64,000 nt of DNA. It comes from Carallia brachiata. Taxonomy: Eukaryota; Streptophyta; Magnoliopsida; Malpighiales; Rhizophoraceae. The stretch spans positions 7,009,612 through 7,073,611 of the forward strand of contig JADCRB010000028.1 in the NCBI GenBank assembly GCA_021464245.1. Direction: 5' to 3'. The position numbers were made by a program, and so were the translations under genes. Shown piece by piece: positions 10,102-22,123 of this stretch (positions are counted from its first letter, which is position 1; every line of letters begins with the position of its first letter). Below the pieces are notes generated by a model. That model had not been told where the DNA came from, did no database searches, and saw nothing but the letters and a program-made list of their open reading frames with translations.

Positions 10102-11787
10102 ATCTGATATAAAAAAATCCATCAAATATTTTCCTTGCATTTGTAGATTATTTTATTTTTTCAATTCAGACAGAGTTAAAAAAAATAATAAAATAAAATA
10201 GGGGAACCATGTACCCGAATTAGACTTATGGGACAACGGTTCGCCCAATTTTTTTTTTATAATTCTTTAATGGGTGGGTGTTATCCAACCCACCGGTTCC
10301 AGAGAGAGGAAAAGAATAATAATAATAATAATAATAAAATAAAGACGGAGGGGGTGGGCGGCTTTTTAAGGGCCGTAGCCCGTAGCCCATAGCGATGGTT
10401 GTCGGCAGCTTATAATAAACTAAAGAAGATAAAAGAGTTTAAAAATTATTTTCTAGTTAGCAAGCGTGGTCCGTTTCAGCGATGCACCAAATTAAAAAAT
10501 AATAATAATATGGTAAAGAAAAAGAGGAAAATTACTTAAAATAAGTTTGCTACCTACTCTTGCAGCCACAAGATTATTATTAAGTGATAATTATGAAAAA
10601 ATTTAAATCTAAATTAATAATAAAAAAATAGTCCAAATAAAATCGATACCCTTAAAAAAGTAAATGAATAAGCCAATAACGTTAAATCATTGTTAATTAA
10701 AAAATATATGTATTTAATGTGACAAAATTCATTTATTTTAATTAATATTTTATATTTGTACGATAAAAATCACTTAAATTTAAGTAATAAAATTGCTATA
10801 GAGGCATTAAACATTTTTTAAACTTGAGTATTTTTTTTTACGTAAGCATAACTTATTAATTAAGGTAAGTGAAATTCGTGACGTCAATTACTGTCAGTTC
10901 ATATTACTAACAGAGCTATGGGCTGTTTTTGTCTGGTCTACAGCAATCCTCGTGTACAACCGAAAAAATGTTTAGGAACTAAAAAGATTTGAGCCTTCTG
11001 ATTGACGGTATATATATTAGGCCAGGAAAAAGCTAAACAATTATCCCTCTTTTAATTAAATTAAAACCGTTATTGGTTTGTGTTAAAAATGCGAAAAAGC
11101 AATTACACTCACTAATGAGTTGAAGGACTTAAAGGAGAACAGCAGCAGCAATCGTTAAAAGTCCAACCCGCCGTTGTTTGAATATCACTCCAGACTTAGC
11201 AGTAGAAACAACAGGCAGAGGGGGATCCATGTTTCTGGGAATCTGGACGTGTGTTTTGTTTTTTTTTCTGAGAAAATGGCTAAATCGAAGTTGCCGGATT
11301 AGATTCGATTGTCACTTATTGACCACTCCTGTTGACTGGGATGCTTGATTGACGGGAAAATGAAGGAAACTAGAAAGAGAAAAAAAAAAAAACAAACATT
11401 TTAAGGAATAAATAAAATGGAGATGATTTATAATTTAACTTATATATTTTAGTAAGTATGACTTACTCATAATCTTACACCATATAATTAATAGAATTTA
11501 TTTGAAATAAAAAAATAAATTGTGTGACATTAAATTATAAATAAATTTTACTCACTAAAAAAAAAATAAAATTAACAAGTATCATAAATAAATTGGTAAC
11601 TAGGAAAACTAGTTTAAGCCCTTATCTCTCATCCTTAATATGGAAAATGGATACAACTTGGATACATTCTCAACTTAATGAATCGCAACCATTATCATCG
11701 TGCAAATAACAAAAAAGACATGCAAAAACAAAAATTTATATTCATTATTGTATATTTGTGAATTCTTGTCTGTAATTGTGTTCATTT
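10102..11787. other. Intergenic, no gene seen
   Basis: AT-rich sequence with AAT microsatellites (about 10315-10337 and 10498-10510). No ORF with recognisable protein similarity and no clear repeat ends were found. Confidence 0.6.
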
Positions 11788-13036
11788 GGCCCCGTTTGGT
11801 AAGGATTATTTTTTCTGTTTTTTGTTTATTTTTCATAAAAAAAACAGAAAATATGTGTGGTATCGTTTTTGTTTTCTATTTTTTTATTGAAAACTTGAAA
11901 GAATTTTCCAAAAAAAAAAATGAGAAAATAATAAAAAATACTTTCTCAATTTATTTTTCATTTTTTTTTCTATACTTTCTCTCACAACATTTTCTCTCTT
12001 TATCCACCCTCTTCATTATGTCTCTCTCTATTCATCCTCTCGCTATCCCTCTCTATTTTTTCTCTCTCTAATTTTCTCTCTCTATGCTTTCTCTCTCTAC
12101 CCTCTCTCTCCTTTTTCTATCTCTACCATTCTGTCTACTTATTCTCTCTCTACCCTCTCTATCTCTCTTCTTTTTCTCTCTGTCATTCTCTTTTTACTCA
12201 CACTCTCTCCTTTTCTTACTCTACCATTCTTTTTACTCATTATCTCTCTACCCTCTCTCTCTCCTTTTTCTCTCTCTACCATTCACTCTTTGCCCTCACT
12301 CTCTCCTTTTTCTCACTCTGCCCTTCTGTCTCCTCATTCTCTCACTACCCTCTCTCTCCTTTTTCTCTCTCTACTCACACTCTCTCATTTTTCTCAATCT
12401 ACCACTCTTTCTATTCATTCTCTCTCTCTTTTTCTCTCTCTACCATTCACTCTCTACCCACACACTCTTTCCTTTTTCTCACTCTACCATTTTCTCTCCT
12501 CATTCTCTCTCTACCCTCTCTCTCTTTTTTTTCTTTCTCTACAATTCACTCTACCCACACTCTCTCTTCTTTTTCTCAATTTACTAATCTCTTTACTCAT
12601 TCTCTCTCGACCCTCTCTCTCTCATTTTTCGCTCTACCATTTAATCTACTCATTCTTTCTCGACCCTCTCTCTCTCTTCTCTCTCTGTCATTTTCTCTAC
12701 TCATTCTCTCTCTATGCTTTCTCTCTCTACCCTCTCTCTCTCCTTTTTTCTATCTCTACCATTCTCTCTACTCATTCTCTCTCTTTTCTATCTCTACCAC
12801 TCTCTCTATTCATTCTCTCTCTACCTTCTCTTTCGCTCTCCTCTTTTTCTCTCTCTATTCATACTCTTTTTTACTATATCTCTCACTATCTTTTATCTAT
12901 CTACTTCTTTATTTTTGTAAAAAACAAAAAACAAAAATTATCAGTAATAAACACAAAAATTCAACAAACAGCAAAAATAGGAAAACAAAAAATAAGAAAC
13001 AATAACAAAAAATTGTCAACGTCTCCAAACAGGCCC
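11788..13036. mobile_element. Non-autonomous TIR element with CT-rich core
   Basis: The ends GGCCCCGTTTGG (11788-11799) and CCAAACAGGCCC (13025-13036) are inverted with 10 of 12 matches. The subterminal regions are also A/T-rich mirror-like (TTTTTTGTTTATTTTTC against AAAAACAAAAAACAAAAA). The ends resemble those of PIF/Harbinger- or hAT-type MITEs. No clean target-site duplication is visible, so the superfamily stays open. Confidence 0.55.
11955..12890. repeat. CT-rich low-complexity tract
   Basis: Repeating TCTCTCTACC and related words over more than 900 bp. It gives long Ser/Leu/Phe-rich open frames on the plus strand that are composition artefacts. Confidence 0.9.
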
Positions 13037-14130
13037 TAAATATCTCTGTTTTCTTTCTACCCTATGTATCAAATATCTGGTGTTTGTGTGTATGCGCGTG
13101 CGTGTAAAGAACTTGAATCATTAATTTTCAAGAAAAGTATCTTAACGAGACTTGAAAATTTTAGAGCTGAGATGGGAGAAATTGATTCGGAAAAAATATA
13201 AGTGAAGAGATGAGTTCACTTTTATTATCAAGAATAAATAAACATTACGAAAATTTTTCACAAGGTTTACGAAAATTTTTAAATTTTAATATAACTATAT
13301 CTACCTAAAATTTAAAATAAAAATTAAATTACAAAAAACTTCTTATTACATCAATAAAAAAATTAATTCATGAAAAATCGTGATAAAATTCTTCATGCTG
13401 CATACCACTGCTCTATTGTAAATCACGCTCCTCCTCTTCCTTACAATCTACTCAATTAGTACGTTGAGCTTTGCCACTCAAACCACTGAAAAAGGAATCT
13501 CCTAACAACCAAAGCAAAGGCACGTTGAATATATACCCGAATGGTCTTACCAATTTCTTAACTGTGTGCGAGACGGATAGGTTAGAATATCGTAGCTAAA
13601 TTGTTGACAGCGATAAATAATTCAAGCCCATATATTTCTGTTCAACGAAGGCGGCCATGGAAATACTCAAAGCAAACTAATGTGCGTATGGTTTCAAAAA
13701 GATTTAATCTCAACTTTTTTTAAAAAATAATAATAATAAAAAAGGACTTTGGAGGAGTTTATCGTTTGTTTACATAAAAAATTTTTAAAAAATACTCGTA
13801 AAAAGACTTTATTCTTTAAATCTAAAAATCCCATAAAAAAAAGGATCCTGGAAAAAGACAATTGCTTATGCAAACTAAATCGGTTAAAAAGACAAGTGGA
13901 AAGAAAGAATGAGACCAATGAGAAACACTAAGAAATGAAATCAACATAAAAGAAAAAAGGACAAAATGACTAAGCTTCATTTAATTTTAAAAAAAAAAGA
14001 CTTGGACTTCGCTTTCACTGTCCTAAGGTCTTTTTCTCTTATAATGACCATATGAACTAAGAAAAAGAAACAAATGGAAAATACGAAGGGAAGGGGAGAG
14101 AAAGGGGGAGAAACAAACCAAAATTTTGTC
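13037..14130. other. Intergenic, no gene seen
   Basis: AT-rich. The part from about 13700 resembles 42790-42960 and is the outer edge of the duplicated block. Confidence 0.5.
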
Positions 14131-14139
14131 CAATAGGCG

Positions 14140-14491
14140 GAGGAATGGAAGCTCAAATGGGGCTGCAAAAGAAACTTTTGTCCAAGTTATCTTCGGCACC
14201 ATAACAATTTGTTCTCTTGAGAATTCACTTTCAATATAGTCATATAGCTAATTAAGATAGGACAGCCATCAACTCTAGTCCATTAAATATTTACGTACCA
14301 TTGAGTTAATTTTATTATTATTATTAGTTTCTGTCATAACGTACCATTGGTTAGGTATAGTTTTCGAGTGCAATGTGAATCCTAATGTTGAGAATAATAA
14401 AATTTAAAAAAACCTCAATTGTTTCGTTACTTTTTCATTCCATAAGGTTTTTTTTTTTTTTTTTTTCTTTTCTTTGAAATAGTCATAACTC

Positions 14492-14526
<35 letters not shown>

Positions 14527-15370
14527 AAAGATGAATTAGTAGAAAATGAAGTTTAAATTTCCAACCTCTCCCTTAACGTAATACTTGATAATCAGTTGAA
14601 TTACAACAATATATTATAAGTCATTCTTATTTTCAATTCTATTAGACCCAACTTATAAAAAAAAAATGTACCATTCATAATTCATTAGGAGCTCACCAAA
14701 AGTTAGTTGGGCCCAAAGCTGAGGTTTGTACCTGCAAGAAAATGAACAACTGGGGACTGGAGAGGCCCCCAATTCCTTCGACTTTTGATCTGGACGTACT
14801 ACAAAACTCACATGTCTGTGACTTCAAGCCTCCTAGCGATGTCTCTTACTCAACTATGACCTCAATGCCGATTACCAAAATGGTCCACTGTAGGACTTGA
14901 GGCCGGGTCGAGTTGGATTGCTCTTCCCTCGGGTGGTCAGCCACTCTCCCCTGCTTTCGGCCAACTCTACTGTCTGAGCGCTGAGTAAAGATTTGGTGCT
15001 CTCTTCGACTGACTTTGCTCCAATCGACCAGCTGGGCCTGTCCGTCGTGTAGCGTCTTGCCTAGCTTGGGTAGGGGCTTCCAGCCCGCATGGCCATCTTA
15101 GCATCCTCTCTCCCCCACAAGACAAACACTTGTATCTCCAGCTAGAGAAACAACTTCTAATTCACAAAGCTGGGAAAGCCTTGTAATCATGGACTTGAAA
15201 TGTCTTACTGTTAACATTCGTAGCTTCATGAAGGCCTCTACCGCAAGTGACGCATTGGAAATCTTCTCTAGGTTCATCTGTTGTATAGAATTTAAGACTC
15301 TAGAATGGGACATGCATTACCATGAACCAATCTTTCTGGGTCAAAGAATATCTCATCTCATATCCCCAAT
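14140..15370. repeat. Duplicated block, copy 1 (pairs with 43050-46190)
   Basis: Shared landmarks with copy 2 include ATGGAAGCTCAA near 14147, CCCCAATTCCTTCGACTTTTG near 14767, GGGGCTTCCAGCC near 15075, and GAATTTAAGACTCTAGAATGG near 15288. A short minus-strand frame (15098-15313) has no confident assignment. Copy 2 carries a 2-kb insertion that is missing here at about 15130. Confidence 0.8.
14488..14526. repeat. (TA)n(CA)n microsatellite
   Basis: Alternating AT changes to CA dinucleotides. Confidence 0.9.
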
Positions 15371-15859
15371 ACTCTAACCATCCTCATCAATGAATTGTGG
15401 GGGCAAGAAAGTTAGGAACGACAGATTTGGGCTACTGGTCCACGAAATATTATCAGTTAGGGGAAAGCAAAACAGAAAAGGATTTACTAATTTTTAGTTC
15501 CGAGTGGACAAGCTCAATTTTCTCAATTTCTTCTATTTTTCCATTGATTTTCAAATTTTTTTTGTTGATTGCAGAAAAAAAAAAAAGAAAGAAGAAAAAG
15601 AAAGCACGGGATGGAGAATCTAACAATCCAAGAGAGGGAAAAAAAAAAAAGAAATTTATGGTCTATTTGTTTTGCAGAAAATATTATTTTAAAAAATATT
15701 TTTTGAACTTTCTGACGTTTGGGATGAAAAAAAAAATAGTCAAAAGAAAATGACATTCAGTTTTTTTTCGGTGAAGAATCTAATTATTTTTGAAAGAAAA
15801 TAACATCCTATTTTTTTAATTGGGATGTTATTTTCCTAATTGGCGCTCCATCATAATCT

Positions 15860-16262
15860 AATTTAATATTTGACGGTCCGTGCATTTTGTTCTGCTGCAG
15901 CTCGCCGGAAATTCGTCGCCTCTGTCGCCGTCGCCAGCCACAGCTGCTGTTGCACTCAGATCCATCTTTTCCAGACTGTCGTTTCCCGATATATCCATCC
16001 CCCGAACCACGCGCCGGAATCAAGCAAGTATCACGCAGGAGAAGTCTTCAAAATCCATTGCTCTACCTTGCACTGTCCTTCGTCGCCGTCTGGCGCGCTT
16101 GGTGGAATTGCAACGGAGACGCTGTGGAAGTCAGCCTTGTTGTTGATCGGTTTCAACCCCCTGGACGGGTGGCCTTTGAGTCGGCCGACGCCATTGGATA
16201 CAAGTCAGAATGAGGAACAGCTGGCAAGTACACGTTGCTCGACTAGAAGAAGGCGGGAAAAG
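15860..16262. other. GC-rich cargo of unknown origin
   Basis: Markedly richer in GC than everything around it. Several overlapping frames are open on both strands, none with a recognised domain. It could be a captured gene or promoter piece. Confidence 0.35.
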
Positions 16263-16621
16263 CAGCAGTTAGTTAGTTAAGTTAACCTTATAAAAACACG
16301 AGGTTGTTATTCTGTAAAGATGAGTGGCTTGTGTAGATACAGTTGGATTCAGATAAGGGTAGCTAATAGCCATTAATTGGTTGATTACATTGATGTAATT
16401 AGATAAATAGAGAAGCATATTCTGTAATTGATAAGTTTGATATCAATAAAGAATTCTCTCTCTTGATTCTCTAATCGTCTCCCTCTCTCCAAGTGCATTT
16501 TCTTCAAGAAATTTCTCTCAAAATCCCTTCAATCTTGGAATTTGCTGAGCGATTTCTTTCTGTACCACCGCTCGCTTTCCTTAACGGTAGTGCTAATCTC
16601 ACGACCCTCTGGGTCCTTACA
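16200..16621 (+). repeat. Possible solo LTR-like sequence
   Basis: TATAAAAA near 16289 is followed by a transcribed-looking U-rich leader, AATAAAG near 16445, and an end GGGTCCTTACA at 16621. These resemble a plant LTR. The 5' end is not defined. Confidence 0.3.
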
Positions 16622-17660
16622 CCCACCTCTCTCCCTCTACCCTCCTTTTATTAAATAAAAAATTGTGAAAAGACCAAAAAAAAAAAAATAGAAGGATGCA
16701 AAAATAATGATAGACAAAATAATGATGCAAAAAAAAAGTAGAAGGATGCATTTGACTTTTCAATGATTTGCCTAAAACGCTTCGTTTGGTACGGCAATTC
16801 CAGGGCCCCAATTAATCAAACAGATAACAAAACATAGGCGGCAGGTGTGGATGCGATGCAGTACTTGTACACTGCATTGTACTACATCGAAGCCCTTCTG
16901 CATAAAATATCGCAGCCACCGAGGTAACTCCACCGTCGGTCGAAAAATCTAAACAAAGTTATTAGGGCTTCATGTCAGTTTTTCCATTTGAGGAGGCTTC
17001 TCATCTCCGATCCAAAACGCACTGCATCTCAATGACGCCGCCTCCGGGATCCTACTCCGGCATCTCAAACCACTTGTTGCAAAAAAATGGAATTTGCTTG
17101 GAATTTCCTCAATTTTGAATTTACTAATTTAATCAGTAATAAACATTCTGAGCTCAGCAGTTCCTTGGATTCGTTGACGCCGTGTTCTCCAGGTGGCCAT
17201 TACGGCAGCTCAGGAGTATATAGATTTAAATGTCTTTTTTTTTTTTTGTATTTACTTTTTTTAAATTTATAATTTTCATTTTCATGCAACAAACACAGAA
17301 AAAAATAAAATTATTTGTTTTTATATCAAAAACAAACACAAAGAAAATGCATTTTTTCTGAAAAGGATAATTTTCAAAAAATATATTCCACAGAATGTTG
17401 TTTTCCTTGCAAAATAAACGGACCGTCATCGTTTTATAGATTCAATCACTAACTCTGTTTCATCAATTTTGTTCCGTTACAGACTCAGGGGGTAATGTTA
17501 TAAAAAAAAAAAACTACTTACAGGGGTAATAAAGACTCGCGCAGAAATACAATTCTCCTCAAAAATCCATTCCAACCTAATCGACAGACTGCAACCTTAA
17601 AACAAGAAAATGACATCAAACACTATTTAGTAGCCAAATATAGGATTCACTATTTTGAGA

Positions 17661-18214
17661 CTAACCAGTTCCACGGAGCAACTGTCCTATAGTGGTGTTT
17701 CAAACGTTGCAAATTGTCCCAGGTAAATATTGTCTTCCTGGTCATCTTCCTCTCTTGCCACTATTTCCTTCACAGTATTGCATTTCGCTTATGCTCAACT
17801 TGGTGAGATGGCCCAGACATTGGGTTGTTGAAGAAGTTACCAGATTCAACAAACCTTCACATTTCCATATACATGCAGATGGGACAGATTTTCAAATGAT
17901 CCAATGGAAGGCGCCAAACTAATCAAGCTAGGACACCAACGTACTTGTAGAGTCTCAAGATCTTCGGTAATCTGTTCCAATTGGCAAAATACCCTTCAGA
18001 TTGAAAAGAGATACTAGCCTCAGGTGTCGAATCCCGGTAACTGTTCTCATTTCTTCATTCTCCTCTCTGGCCTGGCAGCTTCTTCACACGTGAACAACTC
18101 CTGGAGCAAATTATTTATTACTTCGAGTGTTTCCAAATTGTGTAGTCTTCCGAGGAGAACGAATAGAGATGAGCCGACTTCTTATCAAGGCAAACCTCAC
18201 TTTGTGGAATAGAT
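17661..18214 (-). pseudogene. LRR exon fragment (module C type), deleted
   Basis: The minus strand matches the terminal C exon of gene A (23453-24304), including the same TAG at its end and the same downstream flank back to about 17540. About 200 bp of the exon are missing near 17698, and further small changes break the frame. It breaks off near 18214, before the exon start. It is the remnant of a third LRR gene end in the cluster. It codes nothing by itself. Confidence 0.8.
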
Positions 18215-18227
18215 GCGATGGAAATTG

Positions 18228-18719
18228 GGATATGAATTTTTTATTTTTATATTTTTATATTTTTTTAATATATAAAATTTAAATTTTTTTTAGATTTATT
18301 TAAGTTATAAATTTTTTGATTTTTTATCAAATCAGCCTATTCATTGAGGGAAAGTAGTCAATTTGTTAAATAATGATTTTGACCTTACAAAAATATTTTT
18401 AAAAAAGTTAAATACAATAATTAAATACCTTTTTTATAAAAAAATATACACATTGCATACTTAATTTGTGTATTTGTTAATTAAAAAAATATTAAATGTT
18501 CATATTTGTTGATGAAAAAATATTCAATTCATTTATTTGATTTTTTTTAATAATTTCTATTAAATTAAACTTATTTATTAATGAATTGACTACTTTTCGT
18601 AAACAAAAGGACTGATTTGGTATGAAATCGAACGATTTATAACTCAAATGAAATGTCAAAAACGTTTAGGACTCATATGTAAAAAAAATTAAAAATTTAG
18701 GACAAAAAATTGCATATCC
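18228..18719. mobile_element. Foldback MITE, ~490 bp
   Basis: The outer parts are inverted copies: GGATATGAATTTTTTATT at left against GGATATGCAATTTTTTGTCC from the right. Further in, AGTTATAAAT...CAAATCAG and AAGTAGTCAATT pair with their reverse complements near 18560-18640. Long imperfect TIRs of about 150 bp suggest a Mutator-like MITE. The flanks ATGGAAATT and GTGAAAATT may be a worn 9-bp target duplication. Confidence 0.7.
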
Positions 18720-20270
18720 TCGTGAAAATTAGATGTCCAGCATCATTTGCGCTTCCTTACCAATATTATGGTAAATTTGACTTAAAAAAAAAGAAACAAA
18801 GAAAAATTTGCCTATATTATAGGCTTTAAAAAAAAGTAAAACTGATATTTTCATAATTTGATTGATCAAAATAATCAAAAAGAGTAGGATAAAGAGTCGA
18901 AAAAATTCAATCAAAATTAATTAAACTTTGACTATTGTGTTTGATTACATGTGGTTGAATGAAATTCTATAGTAGTGATATATAACATGAAGTTTTTTCA
19001 CGATTTTTCATGATTTATTTTTTATTTTTTGCTAATGTTGCAAGGAGATTTTAATAATTTTGCTGGTATTTTAAAATTAAATTTTAAGTGGACTTGATAT
19101 TACCCTAAAATTTAAGAAATTTTCGTGAAATTTTAGAAAAAAAATTTCGTGATATTTATTTTTATTCATTCATTTATAATTGTATGTACCATTCTCAACC
19201 TTTTTTGGAATTAAAATTTTTGTTTTAAAATAATATTATTATTTTATTTAGTGACCATCAAGTATGATAGACCTAAATAAAATTGTTAATGATTTTATTA
19301 TTTTAGTGAGACTAAATGATCCTGAATGAGATATTTCTAATTAATTAATTGTTTAAAACTATTCTTAAGAAAAGAAGAAAAAATGAAGTTTGTCAATTTA
19401 TGATCCTATGCCATTTAATCTGATTTTGCTATTCTATGCTTAACCAACCTAAACTGAACCCACCAAACATAATTTTTTTGTGTGATTTGAATCATTTGAA
19501 GGGCTTTGAGTCATATTATTGGATAATTCTGAGATTCAAGTCACGATTTTAATAAGTTTGTCACCAAACACTCTATTATTCTTGTGCATTAACACATTAG
19601 GTGTTAAAAAACCGAAAAATTAGTTATCTAAACTAAATTTTGTAATTAGTTAATATGTAAACTATTTTTTTTAATAAATCTCATTAGAGTATTAATAAGT
19701 TTTAAATATGCACTTAATTAGTTTACATTATGATAGATTTATTTTTAAAAAAAATATGTAAATTTTTTTTTATATTCAAAATAAAATTTTCAAAATTTGT
19801 TTATGGAAATTAATATTTGACCTATTAACTCATTTAAAAAACAAAAACAAAGAGAAAATACCATTTCAGTTTGGGTTTTCAAAATAGTCGCACTGAATTA
19901 ATAAACGTTGAGAATTTATTGTTATTTAAATTAAGAACTTATTATTATTATTTAAACCCGCTTCGACTTAATTTATGACACGGTGATGCGGGTAATATTA
20001 TTTTCAAAAAAAATACGCAATAAAAAATGCTGATTTATATCTTACTCTAACACTTATTTCTGTATTAAAGTATTCGGGTGTTCCTCTTTTAAAGTGACTT
20101 TACAGGTAGGTGAGTTGGTATAATAATGATTAAATTTTGTATTTATTTATAAATTATATTCATTAAAATATAATGAATAAAATTAGCAATCGCTTCATTA
20201 TTACATAAACATTTGTGCGATTCTCGGAACTCCACCTAATTTTTGTAACTTTAATTTTTTGTTTTCCTGT
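18720..20270. other. Intergenic, no gene seen
   Basis: Very AT-rich with no recognisable protein in any frame. From about 19890 short stretches resemble 51250-51950, the paralogous flank. Confidence 0.5.
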
Positions 20271-20714
20271 CACGAGTCCACTGCCCAGCCTCTCTCTCCC
20301 CCATCGTCGTCTCGTCGTCGGCATCATCATCATCAACTTCACAAATAATCATGGGGTTCGATCATGATGTGCTTCTCTTCTTCATGAAATAAATAAAGGC
20401 TTCCAACAACGTTTACTTACTGCGAAGAAGGTCGGTTAATCTTTGATTTGAGCGTTAATGTTTTGCGGTTCAATGAACGTTTCTTGTTCGATAAAATGCT
20501 CCAGTCAAGCTCTTCTACTCTTTTTTTTTTTGCTTTATATTTATATTTTCAAATTTTCCTCTTTAATTATCTCCGTTTTGGTTTTTAAAAATTCCTAAAT
20601 TAACAGTTTTTTTAATGCCCTTGAAATTGTTTTAATTTAACGTTTTCTTTGTCCCTTTTTGTCCCCTTTCTTTTGGGTATAATACGAGCAGGTGCGTGTT
20701 TCTGTGTGTGAATC

Positions 20715-22123
20715 ATGTTGAAACTAGTGCTTTGCAAGGTTTCCAACAATGGGGTTCCTCTAAATGGAGGAAGCAAGCTTAGGCCTTTCTTGCTTGTGCC
20801 CTTCACCGGCATCCACAGTGGACTGGTGCGTTCCCTGTAACTGTATTGGATGGCTGTCAGTTGCTTCATTTTTCTTTTGTCTTCACTACATCAGCCCATG
20901 TGTATGCCAATAATTCGGTTGATTGGTTGGTTGTGTCAATGCAAAACAGAAGCTTCTATTTTTCCATTTTGTTTTCTCCTCATCACGGAATGCATGCATG
21001 TTCCGTAATCTGAACAAGCGATGTTGTATTGTCAATCAGTTGGGATTGATTTGGGGTGTTGGCAGGCTTGGGGCTATTTTCCCGATTCAGTGATCCATTT
21101 CGAGTTTGATTTCTACTTTGAAGACCTTTGATTAATATTCCTTGAATTTTATCTTTGAATTAGTGGGTGAAGGTACCAAAGAGTGAGCTTGCCCCCAAGA
21201 AGAAAATTGGTTTTGGGGCTGCTTCTACTTGTTAGCTTGCCGTGCCTTAATATTTAAAAATAATAGCAGAGGCATAATATGAATAATCTCTCCATGCATT
21301 GCTTTTAGCCTATGAGTTGGGTGGAAGGGATGTGTGTTCTAAGCAGGTCTACGATGTGAAAGATATTTTGACGTTAGGTTTATCTAGGTTAGGGTTGTGC
21401 ATTATTCTGTTTCTTCCACTTTTTCTTTGTTTGTGTGGGGACGATCAACATTCAGCATGTTTGGTTCTTTTCATAGCTTTTCGGAGATAATTGCACAGCT
21501 TTCGATTTTCTACCTTGCTTGTAAGAGACCGACTGTTGTTCTTTTCTGCGTTGAAAATTTTGCAAATCTGCTGTAACAACTCTTGAAAAGGCCAATTTCT
21601 ATGGCTCCAATAGGAAGAGATTCATAATATGCTGGAACCTTTCATCCTAATGTGACTTTATAACAGGCTAATTGTGCACCAAGAAGCTTTTTTGGTATGG
21701 AAAATTTTCTGGACGATGACAATAGCAGGCCATAGTACCTTACACTTTTAAGAAGGAGAAACAGTCGAAGAACCCCAAAAAACACACATCATTTAAACAA
21801 CGGACAATTGTGCATATGGAGCCATTTACACTTGATGTTTTCATCTTGAGGGATTTCTGCATCCCTCACCCATAGGGTGACCAGTAAACAGGTTGCAGTT
21901 GCCGGTACTAACTCTAAAGACTTAAAAGCTGTATTAAAATCCCGATCGGACATACCTGCTTGTTTGGCCATTGGCTGCATATTAGTAGAGAGGGCAAGAG
22001 AAGCTGATGTCTACACTGCTTCGTAGACCCCAAGGGAGAGGGACAATTTTGAAGAAGAAGATCAGAGCTGTAGTCCAGTCACTCATTGATAATGGGATTG
22101 ATATTAAAGTTTATCTTGACTAA
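20715..22123 (+). pseudogene. Organellar-type ribosomal protein uL18 (L18p/L5e family), copy 1, broken
   Basis: Two exons are visible. Exon 1 (20715-20825) codes 37 residues from ATG, with LRPFLLVPFTGIHSGL, and has a GT donor. Exon 2 starts after CAG at 21667. Beyond it the family sequence can be followed (EPFTLDVFI, VAVAGTNSKDLKAVLKSRSD, VQSLIDNGIDIKVYLD) to TAA at 22121-22123. uL18 binds 5S rRNA in the large ribosomal subunit; its mitochondrial or plastid destination is inferred only from the family. Lesions are an extra run of about 8 bases near 21732 that shifts the frame, a ~10-base loss near 21848 where copy 2 codes SKRFVS, and a TAG near 22025 where copy 2 has TAT. The upstream flank (20280-20700) with a probable 5' UTR intron is shared with copy 2. 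Confidence 0.8.

Larger units (their letters stand above)
15660..17424. mobile_element. TIR insertion in LRR-gene flank
   Basis: The ends GGTCTATTTGTTTTGCAG (15660) and, reversed, GGTCCGTTTATTTTGCAAGG (from 17424) match. The flanks AAATTTATGG and TTTTATAGATTCAATCA are adjacent in the paralogous sites near 23246-23270 and 55666-55688, which are empty. Six bases (17425-17430) beyond the TIR are unexplained and no clean target duplication is seen. The interior contains a GC-rich stretch (about 15860-16260) and an LTR-like stretch ending at 16621. Confidence 0.65.

Noticed and set aside
11700..13039. Long plus-strand ORFs up to 249 codons, Ser/Leu/Phe-rich
   Set aside because: They are the reading of a TCTCTC-type low-complexity tract; no domain and no codon signal.
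17033..17110. Short peptide start MTPPPGSYSG resembling a small ATP synthase subunit
   Set aside because: Only about ten residues match and the continuation does not; too little support.
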